From Aurantibacter aestuarii (GTDB lineage Bacteria > Bacteroidota > Bacteroidia > Flavobacteriales > Flavobacteriaceae), in assembly GCF_003008425.1 (NCBI RefSeq), contig NZ_PXOQ01000007.1, forward strand, positions 830,419 to 894,418: a DNA stretch of 64,000 nucleotides, read 5' to 3'. The notes under the pieces are model-generated. The model was not told the origin of the DNA, made no database searches, and worked only from the letters and a program-made list of their open reading frames with translations. A program made the translations under genes and the position numbers. This document shows positions 28,838-36,034 of the stretch, piece by piece (position 1 is the stretch's first letter; every line of letters begins with the position of its first letter).

Positions 28838-29554
28838 ATGGAGTCTAAAAAAAATCCAAAAGCTAATGTAGGACGTAACAGTTCTTTATACTTTGCTGTA
28901 GGTTTAGCTTTAATGTTAGCCATTACATATATAAGTATTAATCATAAAACCTACGACAAGGAATTGATTGATATTGGGCAATTAAATCTAGATGATATTG
29001 ATGATGAAGAAATTCCAATTACTGAAATTTTAAATACACCACCGCCACCACCGCCACCACCAGCAGCTCCAGAAGTTATTGAAGTGGTAGAAGATGAAGA
29101 GGAAATTGAAGAGACAGTTATAGAGTCTACAGAAACCGACCAACAAGAGGAGATTGTTGAGGTTGAAGAAGTAGTCGTAGAAGAAATTGAAGAAGATATT
29201 GAGGTGCCTTTCTCTGTTATTGAGAATGTACCAGTTTTTCCTGGATGTGAGTCTGGAAACAACGATGCTAAAAAAGCATGTATGTCTGAAAAAATCGCAC
29301 AATTTATCAATAAAAAATTCAATACTGAATTAGCTCAAGACCTAGGTCTTGACGGTATACAACGTATTATAGTAGTATTTAAAATTGATAAGACTGGAAA
29401 TATTACTGATGTAAGAGCAAGAGCTCCACACCCGAAATTAGAAGCAGAAGCTGCACGTGTTGTAAATTTATTACCTAAGATGAAGCCAGGTAAGCAACGT
29501 GGTAAAGCAGTAACTGTACCTTACTCACTACCAATTAAGTTTCAAATACAGTAA
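28838..29554 (+). CDS. TonB-family energy transducer
   Basis: A 238-residue protein with a single N-terminal membrane helix (about residues 16-35), then a proline run of eight residues (about 69-76) and a long Glu/Val/Ile-rich spacer that would cross the periplasm. The C-terminal TonB domain (about residues 140-238) includes FKIDKTGNITDVRARAPHP and the closing VPYSLPIKFQ. It would transmit proton-motive force from ExbB/ExbD to outer-membrane receptors such as the two encoded in this window. It carries the paired cysteines FPGCE and KKACM typical of Bacteroidota TonB proteins. No exbBD genes are adjacent. Confidence 0.9.
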   Translation: MESKKNPKANVGRNSSLYFAVGLALMLAITYISINHKTYDKELIDIGQLNLDDIDDEEIPITEILNTPPPPPPPPAAPEVIEVVEDEEEIEETVIESTETDQQEEIVEVEEVVVEEIEEDIEVPFSVIENVPVFPGCESGNNDAKKACMSEKIAQFINKKFNTELAQDLGLDGIQRIIVVFKIDKTGNITDVRARAPHPKLEAEAARVVNLLPKMKPGKQRGKAVTVPYSLPIKFQIQ

Positions 29555-29580
29555 TTTTAATACATTACTAAAATCTATAA

Positions 29581-29612
29581 AAAAACCCGTTACTATTTGT
29601 AACGGGTTTTTT
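29581..29612. terminator. Bidirectional terminator between TonB and dipeptidase genes
   Basis: AAAAACCCGTTAC and GTAACGGGTTTTT form a 13-bp stem with a 5-nt loop, with A and T runs on its two sides. It sits between convergent genes and can serve both. Confidence 0.9.
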
Positions 29613-29616
29613 GTTG

Positions 29617-31017
29617 TTATTTATGTTCTTCTTGAAATAGTTTGGTAAAGTTTTTATAAAAGTATGGAATTGTTTCTATGCCTTTTAGATAGTTCCAAAC
29701 ACCAAAATGTTCATTTGGAGAGTGTATGGCATCACTATCTAATCCAAAGCCCATTAAAATGGTTTTACTTTTTAATTCTCTTTCAAACAAAGCAACTATA
29801 GGTATACTTCCTCCACTACGTTGCGGGATAGGCTTTTTACCAAAAGTCGTTTCGTAGGCTTGACTAGCAGCTAAATAACCTATGTTATCTATAGGCGTCA
29901 CATAACCTTCGCCACCATGGTGTGGTTTTACTTTAACGGTTACGCTTGCTGGAGCAATATTTTCAAAGTGGGTTTTAAATAATTGAGTGATATTTTCCCA
30001 TTTTTGGTGTGGTACTAATCGCATAGAAATTTTAGCATAAGCTTTACTTGCTATAACTGTTTTCGCCCCTTCACCAGTGTAGCCACCCCAAATACCATTA
30101 ACATCAAGTGTAGGTCTTATAGAGTTTCTTTCATTAGTGCTATAACCTTTTTCTCCATGCACATCTTTAATATCTAAAGCGTCTTTATAGTTGTCTAAGT
30201 TAAATGGTGCTTTAGCCATTTCTGCGCGTTCTTCATTTGATAAATCTTCAACCGCATCATAAAAACCAGGAATTGTAATATGATTATTTTCATCATGCAA
30301 TGAAGCTATCATTTTTGCTAGAATATTTATAGGATTTGCAACTGCACCACCATATAATCCCGAATGTAAATCTCTATTAGGTCCTGTAACTTCAACTTCA
30401 ACATAACTTAAACCTCTCAATCCAGTAGTAATAGATGGGACATCTTTAGCAATCATACCTGTATCACTAATTAAAATGACATCATTTTTTAATTTTTCCT
30501 GATTGTTTTTTACAAATGTCGCTAAGTTAACGCTTCCAACTTCTTCCTCGCCTTCTATCATAAACTTGACATTACATGGTAAGTTATCGGTATTTGTCAT
30601 AAACTCTAAAGCCTTAACATGCATATACATTTGTCCTTTATCGTCACAAGCACCTCTTGCGAAAATAGCACCTTCTGGGTGAGTTTTTGTAGCTTTAATA
30701 ACAGGCTCAAATGGTGGAGAAGTCCATAAATCTATGGGATCTGGTGGTTGCACATCATAATGACCGTAAACTAAAACAGTTGGTAGATCATTATTTATAA
30801 TTTTTTCGCCATAAATTATTGGATAGCCATCCGTTTCACAAATTTCGACAACATCACACCCCGCATTTTCAAGATGTTTTTTAACTTCTTCAGCAGTTAA
30901 GATAACGTCTTTTTTATAAGCAGAATCTGCACTTATTGAAGGGATTTTCAAGAGTTGAATTAATTCGTCTATAAATCGCTCTTTATGAGTTTCTAAATAA
31001 GAATTTATTTGGTCCAT
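29617..31017 (-). CDS. M20-family metallodipeptidase
   Basis: A 466-residue cytoplasmic zinc peptidase of the M20 family (CNDP/PepV-like). Metal-binding and catalytic motifs are present: VYGHYDVQPP (His and the following Asp near residue 86), GACDDKGQM (bridging Asp near residue 118), EGEEEVGS (catalytic Glu and metal Glu near residue 152), ISDTGM and the distal DAIHSPNEHFG histidine. The inserted dimerisation domain (about residues 190-360) contains DLHSGLYGGAV. It cleaves dipeptides or related amide substrates. It is transcribed alone, away from the tRNA-Leu gene. Confidence 0.9.
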   Translation of the reverse strand: MDQINSYLETHKERFIDELIQLLKIPSISADSAYKKDVILTAEEVKKHLENAGCDVVEICETDGYPIIYGEKIINNDLPTVLVYGHYDVQPPDPIDLWTSPPFEPVIKATKTHPEGAIFARGACDDKGQMYMHVKALEFMTNTDNLPCNVKFMIEGEEEVGSVNLATFVKNNQEKLKNDVILISDTGMIAKDVPSITTGLRGLSYVEVEVTGPNRDLHSGLYGGAVANPINILAKMIASLHDENNHITIPGFYDAVEDLSNEERAEMAKAPFNLDNYKDALDIKDVHGEKGYSTNERNSIRPTLDVNGIWGGYTGEGAKTVIASKAYAKISMRLVPHQKWENITQLFKTHFENIAPASVTVKVKPHHGGEGYVTPIDNIGYLAASQAYETTFGKKPIPQRSGGSIPIVALFERELKSKTILMGFGLDSDAIHSPNEHFGVWNYLKGIETIPYFYKNFTKLFQEEHK

Positions 31018-31076
31018 AAGTATTGTTTGATTTTAGTAAAAATACAAAAAGCTTATATTTTTATAGGTATGAGTTG

Positions 31077-31106
31077 TTTGTAAATTAGAAACTTTGTTTA
31101 TATTTG
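31077..31106 (+). promoter_or_regulatory. Promoter of tRNA-Leu
   Basis: TTTG (31077-31080) and TATATTTG (31099-31106) with an 18-bp spacer match the Bacteroidota -33/-7 consensus. The predicted start of transcription is a few bases before the mature tRNA 5' end at 31119. Confidence 0.7.
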
Positions 31107-31118
31107 CAATCTGAAATT

Positions 31119-31200
31119 GCGGGCGTGGTGGAATTGGTAGACACGCTAGACTTAGGATCTAGTGCCGCGAGGTGTGGGAGTTCGAGTCTCCCCGCCCGTA
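31119..31200 (+). tRNA. tRNA-Leu (anticodon UAG)
   Basis: An 82-nt class II tRNA. The acceptor stem GCGGGCG pairs with CGCCCGT (terminal G-U) followed by discriminator A. The D arm contains GGTAGAC, the anticodon stem CTAGA/TCTAG encloses the loop CTTAGGA with anticodon TAG, and a long variable arm (TGCCGCGAGGTGT) and TTCGAGT T-loop follow. The CCA end is not encoded. It reads CUA leucine codons. Confidence 0.96.
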
Positions 31201-31227
31201 CAAATAAAAAGACTTAATTTCTGTTAA

Positions 31228-32697
31228 TCAGTTAATTAGGTCTTTTTTGTTTTTAGAGTTTTTATCAAACTTTCCTCTAGGATGATTTTTTTTTATTAGT
31301 ATGTGTTCCGAATGTAACGCCTGAGCTGCTTCTGCAGAATCCTTAACTTTTACAGCACTTCTTTTGAGCATATTGGTTTCAAACTTAGTTAAAAGAGGTC
31401 TTAATCCTGTGTCTTTCCAATTAGAATAGGTGTTAATTGTTTTAGTTAACGTTGCGCTAAGTTCTAAAGCATCTAATAAAGCTTGATTAGCTCCTTGACC
31501 TTTAAATGGACTCATGGGATGTGCTGCGTCACCAATTAAAGTTATATTCCCTGTTTGTTTAAAGTCATCACTTTGTAATGGCTTCCGGTCATAAACCGGG
31601 TAGCCTGAAATAAGTTTTTCTGTTGTAGCTTTAATTATTTCAGGAATAGGTGTGTGCCAGTTTGCTCTTTTAACGGCTTCATCTTTTAGGTATTTTATCT
31701 CACTCTTGCTTAAATTTAAAGCTTTTGTTTCTGAAATAGGAAAACTCAATTGCCACATAACAGCTTCTGAATTAAATGGCATTACATATATGCGCTCTTT
31801 TCCATTTGCGGTTTGAAATACAGTCTCCAAATCTAGAAGTGGACTATTTACATGTTTTAATTCGTTTAAATTACAAATCCCTAGAATAACCATACAGTCT
31901 AGATAACGCAATGGAGTTTTTGTATTTGAAATAACTAATGGTCTCACTTTACTTCTAATACCATCTGCACCAACAACAAGGTTAGTCTTTATTTTTTTTA
32001 GCTCATTTTGAGATTTAAAAGTCACTTCAATAAGCTCAGGACTTAGAGTTGTGCAGTTTAAAAATTCATGATCCCATTGTACCATATGTGGACCTCCAAG
32101 TTGTTGTAAAAGTTCTAATCTTAAACTTTGCCTCGCAATGTGGATATTTGACTTTTTTGAATTAGACTTTTTGTCTTCTGTAATCCATTTTCTTTTACCC
32201 CATTCTCCAATAACTTCTCCAATGCTATTGTGTACTATATGTTTAGTTGAATTTATTCCGTTAGGCAAAGAAGTAATTCCAAAACGTTTTAAAGCTTTAC
32301 TAGCTTGTTGAAGTGTTAAACCATAACCTTGAGACCGAGAATTAAAACTTTGATCTTTTTCGAATAATGTAAAAGGGATACCTCGTTGAAATAGAGTTAA
32401 GGCTAAAGCAACACCTCCAATTCCTGCACCAATGATACAGACATGAGGAAAGTTTGGGTTTATTGTAGGGGCTAGAGTGGATGTTATGATACCATTGCCT
32501 TTACATATAGGACAATCATAAATTGATCCTTTTGGTTTAATTGGCTTGTTTTTATTTACATCAGACATTATAAAGTCCTGGTATTCCTTTTGAAATCTTT
32601 GACGGTCTTTTTTACGGGGTTTCCGTCGTTTTTTACCCAATCCACCACAATTTTTGCAACTAACCCAATATGTTTTTTGTTGTGGATTTAAAGTCAT
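31228..32697 (-). CDS. FAD-dependent monooxygenase with N-terminal CxxC-CxxC (zinc-ribbon-like) extension
   Basis: A 489-residue protein. Residues 14-17 (CKNCGG) and 62-65 (CPICKGNG) form two CxxC pairs separated by a very basic stretch, resembling a DnaJ-type zinc knuckle. From residue 87 a PHBH/UbiH-type flavoprotein begins: the dinucleotide-binding IIGAGIGGVALAL, a VGADGIRSKVRPLV segment, and the FAD-ribityl motif LIGDAAHPMSPFKGQGANQAL. This family hydroxylates aromatic or isoprenoid substrates with NAD(P)H and O2. The substrate is unknown, and no ubiquinone or antibiotic biosynthesis genes are adjacent. The cytoplasmic location is inferred from the lack of a signal peptide. Confidence 0.85.
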   Translation of the reverse strand: MTLNPQQKTYWVSCKNCGGLGKKRRKPRKKDRQRFQKEYQDFIMSDVNKNKPIKPKGSIYDCPICKGNGIITSTLAPTINPNFPHVCIIGAGIGGVALALTLFQRGIPFTLFEKDQSFNSRSQGYGLTLQQASKALKRFGITSLPNGINSTKHIVHNSIGEVIGEWGKRKWITEDKKSNSKKSNIHIARQSLRLELLQQLGGPHMVQWDHEFLNCTTLSPELIEVTFKSQNELKKIKTNLVVGADGIRSKVRPLVISNTKTPLRYLDCMVILGICNLNELKHVNSPLLDLETVFQTANGKERIYVMPFNSEAVMWQLSFPISETKALNLSKSEIKYLKDEAVKRANWHTPIPEIIKATTEKLISGYPVYDRKPLQSDDFKQTGNITLIGDAAHPMSPFKGQGANQALLDALELSATLTKTINTYSNWKDTGLRPLLTKFETNMLKRSAVKVKDSAEAAQALHSEHILIKKNHPRGKFDKNSKNKKDLIN

Positions 32698-32826
32698 TTT
32701 TATGAAGAAGTCTAATTTTGTTTGGATGGTTTAACACTAACAAGTAGTCTTAAAGCTAAAACAATTAATATATTTTTAAGAGTATAATGTAAAAATATAT
32801 TTAATTTTAGTAAAACACTAATAACT

Positions 32827-32982
32827 ATGAGCTTACTAACCATTATACTAAATATTTTAATACCACCTGTTTCTGTATTATTAAAACATGGATTAGGTGC
32901 TAAATTTTTAGTCAATTTAATTTTAACTCTTATTTTCTGGTTACCTGGTTGTATCCACGCATTTTACGTAACTCAAGAATAA
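32827..32982 (+). CDS. Pmp3/UPF0057 (YqaE) family small membrane protein
   Basis: A 51-residue protein, MSLLTIILNILIPPVSVLLK followed by HGLGAKFLVNLILTLIFWLP and GCIHAFYVTQE. The two hydrophobic helices, the PP in helix 1, the intervening LGAKFLVNLIL and the LPGCIHAFYV motif are diagnostic of the Pmp3/YqaE proteolipid family. In yeast and plants these proteins affect membrane potential and stress tolerance; the bacterial role is unclear. A strong hairpin terminator follows 3 bp after the stop. An open frame on the opposite strand (32712-32915) is antisense to it and not a gene. Confidence 0.87.
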   Translation: MSLLTIILNILIPPVSVLLKHGLGAKFLVNLILTLIFWLPGCIHAFYVTQE

Positions 32983-32985
32983 AAT

Positions 32986-33013
32986 AAAAAGCTTCGGGAA
33001 ACCGAAGCTTTTT
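32986..33013. terminator. Bidirectional terminator between Pmp3-like gene and secreted amylase
   Basis: GCTTCGG and CCGAAGC (7 bp, 12 with the A5/T5 flanks) enclose a GAAA tetraloop. The A run before and T run after make it usable by both converging transcripts. Confidence 0.9.
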
Positions 33014-33069
33014 AAATAATTGACTAACCATTTTCTTAGAATTAAATTTTATTTCAGACTAAAACAAAT

Positions 33070-35973
33070 TCAACTTTTTATCAATTTAAGGCTAATTGTG
33101 GTGTCATTATTTGAAACTCTTACCAAGTACATTCCTTGAGAAAGCTCATCTATATTATATATATAATCTGCGTTTATTGGGTTTTTGAATTGCTTAACTA
33201 ATTTCCCTGCTAAACTGTAAATTTCAACAGACTCGACTTTAGTATTTAATGTAAATGATGATTTAGCAGGATTTGGAGTTAAAAAGAATTTAGGCTCTAA
33301 TACAATAGAGTTAACTCCTAGAGATTGTTGTTGATTCCCGTAAATTCTAAATTCTCCCGGAGCTAAAGTAATTGCATCCGAAGTATTGGTTACATTTAAA
33401 ACGGTATTACCTGTAGCATCCATTAAGTCATACCAGTTTCCAGTATATGGAAAAAATGGTTGAACGTTTTCGCTTACAACATTAAAATTGGCAATAATTA
33501 CTACATCTTTGAGAGAGCTGCTGCTTAAATTCGGATTATTAATATAAATTTTTGGGGTTAGACTACCTGAGTTTATAGTGTAATTACCTTCAAACACGTC
33601 CTCATTAGTCTTTAAGGCATTAATTCTTGCCCAATCATTATATATTTTTAGACGTTCTGTATTTCCTAACCAGTTATTTGTCCATTGAGGTTGAGGCTTG
33701 GTATCTAATTTACAATCACCATTAGAACCAGATGGATCATTTACTGTTCCATTGGAACAAGTAAAAATAGAATTTTCCATACCTAAAGCTCCAAAGTGCC
33801 AAATCATCTTTGGACCTGGAATAGTAAGTGTTACAGCACCTAAAGCAGACATCCTGCTTAAAGCTACATTTAAATTAGTGACATTATGTGATGAGTTTGT
33901 AGCATTTCCAAACTGTACGTTTTTGTACATTAATCTTTCCTCATCATGGCTTTCAGCATAACCTATTAACCTCTTATTTGAAAAACCTCGTGAGACATGC
34001 CCCATTCTGTTAAAGTCTGTATTACTAGCATAACCCATAGTTAATTGATTATACTGGTCTGTCATTTTACCCCACATCATAACTCCTTTAGGGATGCCAT
34101 CACTTTCACCACTTACTCTAAAGTTTGCCCAAGCTTGCTCTTCAGCATCTATACCTAAATGTTCAAAAATAACATAGTGTGTTGGGTCAATATTCCATGA
34201 ATAACTTGCATATTCTTGTAAAACAGCAACTCGGTCTGCTTGATATGCATTTGTACAAGCTTCGTTTGAAGCCGAGCAGTTTTGTGTAAATCCTTTTGTT
34301 AAATCCCAACGAAAACCATCAATTTTAAATTCATTAATCCAATAATCTATAACTCGTTTTGTATATATTTTTGTAAATGAGTTAGAATGATCAAAATCAC
34401 TTCCAACACTATAAGAGTGTTTTGCGACCTGATTAAAATAAGGGTTTTCGCTACTTGGTTCTCCCCAACCATCATTATCGGGGTCATCCATCCACATTCT
34501 TACCATTGGATTTCTACCAAATGCGTGGTTTAAAGCAACGTCTAGAATAACTGCAATACCATTTTGGTGACATACATCTATAAACTCTTTTAATTTATTT
34601 TGCGTCCCATAAAACTTATCGGTAGCAAGATGAAAAGAAGTATTATAGCCCCAACTTTCATTACCTTCATATTCCATTACAGGCATTAACTGTATGGCGT
34701 TAATATTTAAATTTTTAAAATATTGAATTCTATCAATTAAATCTTGATAGTTTCTGTCACCATCAAAATCTCTAACTAAAACTTCATAAATAATTAAATC
34801 TTCTTTTTTGGGCTTCACAAAATTCGTAACCTGCCAATTATAAGGTGTTTGATTCGTTTGTAAGACCGTAACTTCTCTTTGTTGTCCTGCGGGATAAGCA
34901 GGTAGGTTTGGATAGGTCGATGCAGGAATAAATGGATCGTCAAAAGGAGATAATACTAATTTAGAATACGGGTCTGCTGTTTTAACTAATTTTGGAGAAT
35001 TAGTCACTGGAGTTTTATCTACAACCCAATATTGATAAGTTTCAATTTGACCAGGTGTTAGTCCAGTTAGAGTAATCCAAAATCTGTTGTTTCTAGATGG
35101 ATCCCTTTTCATTGCATAAGTGCTATTTGGCTGATAATTGTTAAAGCTACCAGCTACATATACAAAATCTTTTCCTTCGGCATATAATAGTAAGGTGGCT
35201 TTAGTAGGATCTGCTGGGTCATAATTTATACCATCTACGTAATTACCACTAAGCACTTGAAATGAACTTCCAGGATCTACTAAAGCGCTAAACGTTTTTA
35301 TTTTAGTAACACCTAAATAAGTCACCTCCAAACTATATTCTTTATTTTGAGTAATATTCGTGTCTGTATATGAATAGTTTGTAATATTTGTTTGTGTATT
35401 TATAGTAGTTCCATTAGCTTTTAACACATATGTTGCATTTCCACCAGTATTGTTAGCTGTAATTGGTAAGCTCCCACCAGAGTTTAATATGGTTGTTGAG
35501 TTTTGAGCAGGAGCGGTTAAAGCAACCTGAAAGGCTCCAACATTTACTAAGATGTCTTGAGATTTTTTGTCTCCAGTTCCGTTTTTGGCTTTAACCAGAA
35601 AACCAATTCTACCAATTCCATTTCTAGCGTAAAATGCATTAGGAATAAATGAAATGGTATAGGTATCTGTCCCTGCGTTATAGCTAAACCTGTTTGCGCT
35701 AGGGTTAGATGAATTTGAAGAGTCTGTCCAGTCTCCGTTTGTAGGACAACCTTGAATATTATCGAGATTTAAATCGTAAGACCATGACCAGATATATAAT
35801 TCATTATTGGTTACGTTCCATAAAGATTCGTTTATACTATTTCCATTAACCGTAATAGTAATTGACTGATTTTCTTCAAATACTGTTGGACTAACAGAGT
35901 AAGTGATATTTTGTTGTTGCGCCAATGCAAAAAGCGGTAATGCAAAAACAAAAAAGAGTATTTTTTTTATCAT
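33070..35973 (-). CDS. GH13 alpha-amylase with type IX secretion sorting domain
   Basis: A 967-residue secreted protein. The signal peptide (to about residue 19, ALAQ) is followed by beta-rich modules (about 20-235), a CBM48-like early-set domain (about 240-345) and a GH13 catalytic domain (about 390-870). Catalytic residues are visible: nucleophile Asp557 in DGFRWD, acid Glu604 in IFEHLG, and Asp677 in ESHDEER. The last roughly 75 residues form a type A T9SS sorting domain (FFLTPNPAKSSFTLNT, YSLAGKLVKQ, LSQGMYLVRVS). It should be exported through SprA and act on starch outside or at the cell surface. It ends the susCDE arm, but a terminator-like hairpin precedes it. Confidence 0.92.
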   Translation of the reverse strand: MIKKILFFVFALPLFALAQQQNITYSVSPTVFEENQSITITVNGNSINESLWNVTNNELYIWSWSYDLNLDNIQGCPTNGDWTDSSNSSNPSANRFSYNAGTDTYTISFIPNAFYARNGIGRIGFLVKAKNGTGDKKSQDILVNVGAFQVALTAPAQNSTTILNSGGSLPITANNTGGNATYVLKANGTTINTQTNITNYSYTDTNITQNKEYSLEVTYLGVTKIKTFSALVDPGSSFQVLSGNYVDGINYDPADPTKATLLLYAEGKDFVYVAGSFNNYQPNSTYAMKRDPSRNNRFWITLTGLTPGQIETYQYWVVDKTPVTNSPKLVKTADPYSKLVLSPFDDPFIPASTYPNLPAYPAGQQREVTVLQTNQTPYNWQVTNFVKPKKEDLIIYEVLVRDFDGDRNYQDLIDRIQYFKNLNINAIQLMPVMEYEGNESWGYNTSFHLATDKFYGTQNKLKEFIDVCHQNGIAVILDVALNHAFGRNPMVRMWMDDPDNDGWGEPSSENPYFNQVAKHSYSVGSDFDHSNSFTKIYTKRVIDYWINEFKIDGFRWDLTKGFTQNCSASNEACTNAYQADRVAVLQEYASYSWNIDPTHYVIFEHLGIDAEEQAWANFRVSGESDGIPKGVMMWGKMTDQYNQLTMGYASNTDFNRMGHVSRGFSNKRLIGYAESHDEERLMYKNVQFGNATNSSHNVTNLNVALSRMSALGAVTLTIPGPKMIWHFGALGMENSIFTCSNGTVNDPSGSNGDCKLDTKPQPQWTNNWLGNTERLKIYNDWARINALKTNEDVFEGNYTINSGSLTPKIYINNPNLSSSSLKDVVIIANFNVVSENVQPFFPYTGNWYDLMDATGNTVLNVTNTSDAITLAPGEFRIYGNQQQSLGVNSIVLEPKFFLTPNPAKSSFTLNTKVESVEIYSLAGKLVKQFKNPINADYIYNIDELSQGMYLVRVSNNDTTISLKLIKS

Positions 35974-35987
35974 TTTAATATGTTTTT

Positions 35988-36028
35988 AAAAAAAAGGGGT
36001 TTGATTAATTGTTTAATCAAACCCTTTT
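35988..36028 (-). terminator. Hairpin with T run between susE and the secreted amylase gene
   Basis: Read on the minus strand, GGGTTTGATTAA and TTAATCAAACCC form a 12-bp perfect stem with a 4-nt loop, followed by a run of eight T. It lies 7 bp after the susE stop and ends 14 bp before the amylase ATG, so the amylase is reached only by readthrough or from a promoter inside this block. Confidence 0.8.
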
Positions 36029-36034
36029 AATTCT

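Noticed and set aside
28951-29322. Open frame on the minus strand rich in Ser/Ile and Gly, antisense to the TonB gene
   Set aside because: It is a mirror of the acidic and proline-rich TonB spacer. Its low-complexity composition follows from the sense codons and no family motif appears.
32712-32915. 67-residue open frame on the minus strand
   Set aside because: It overlaps the Pmp3-family gene on the plus strand, which has a clear signature and its own terminator. The minus frame has no recognisable motif.
33471-33484. AACGTTTTCG-like sequence inside the amylase gene as a third operator
   Set aside because: Only one half-site matches the palindrome and it lies deep inside coding sequence.
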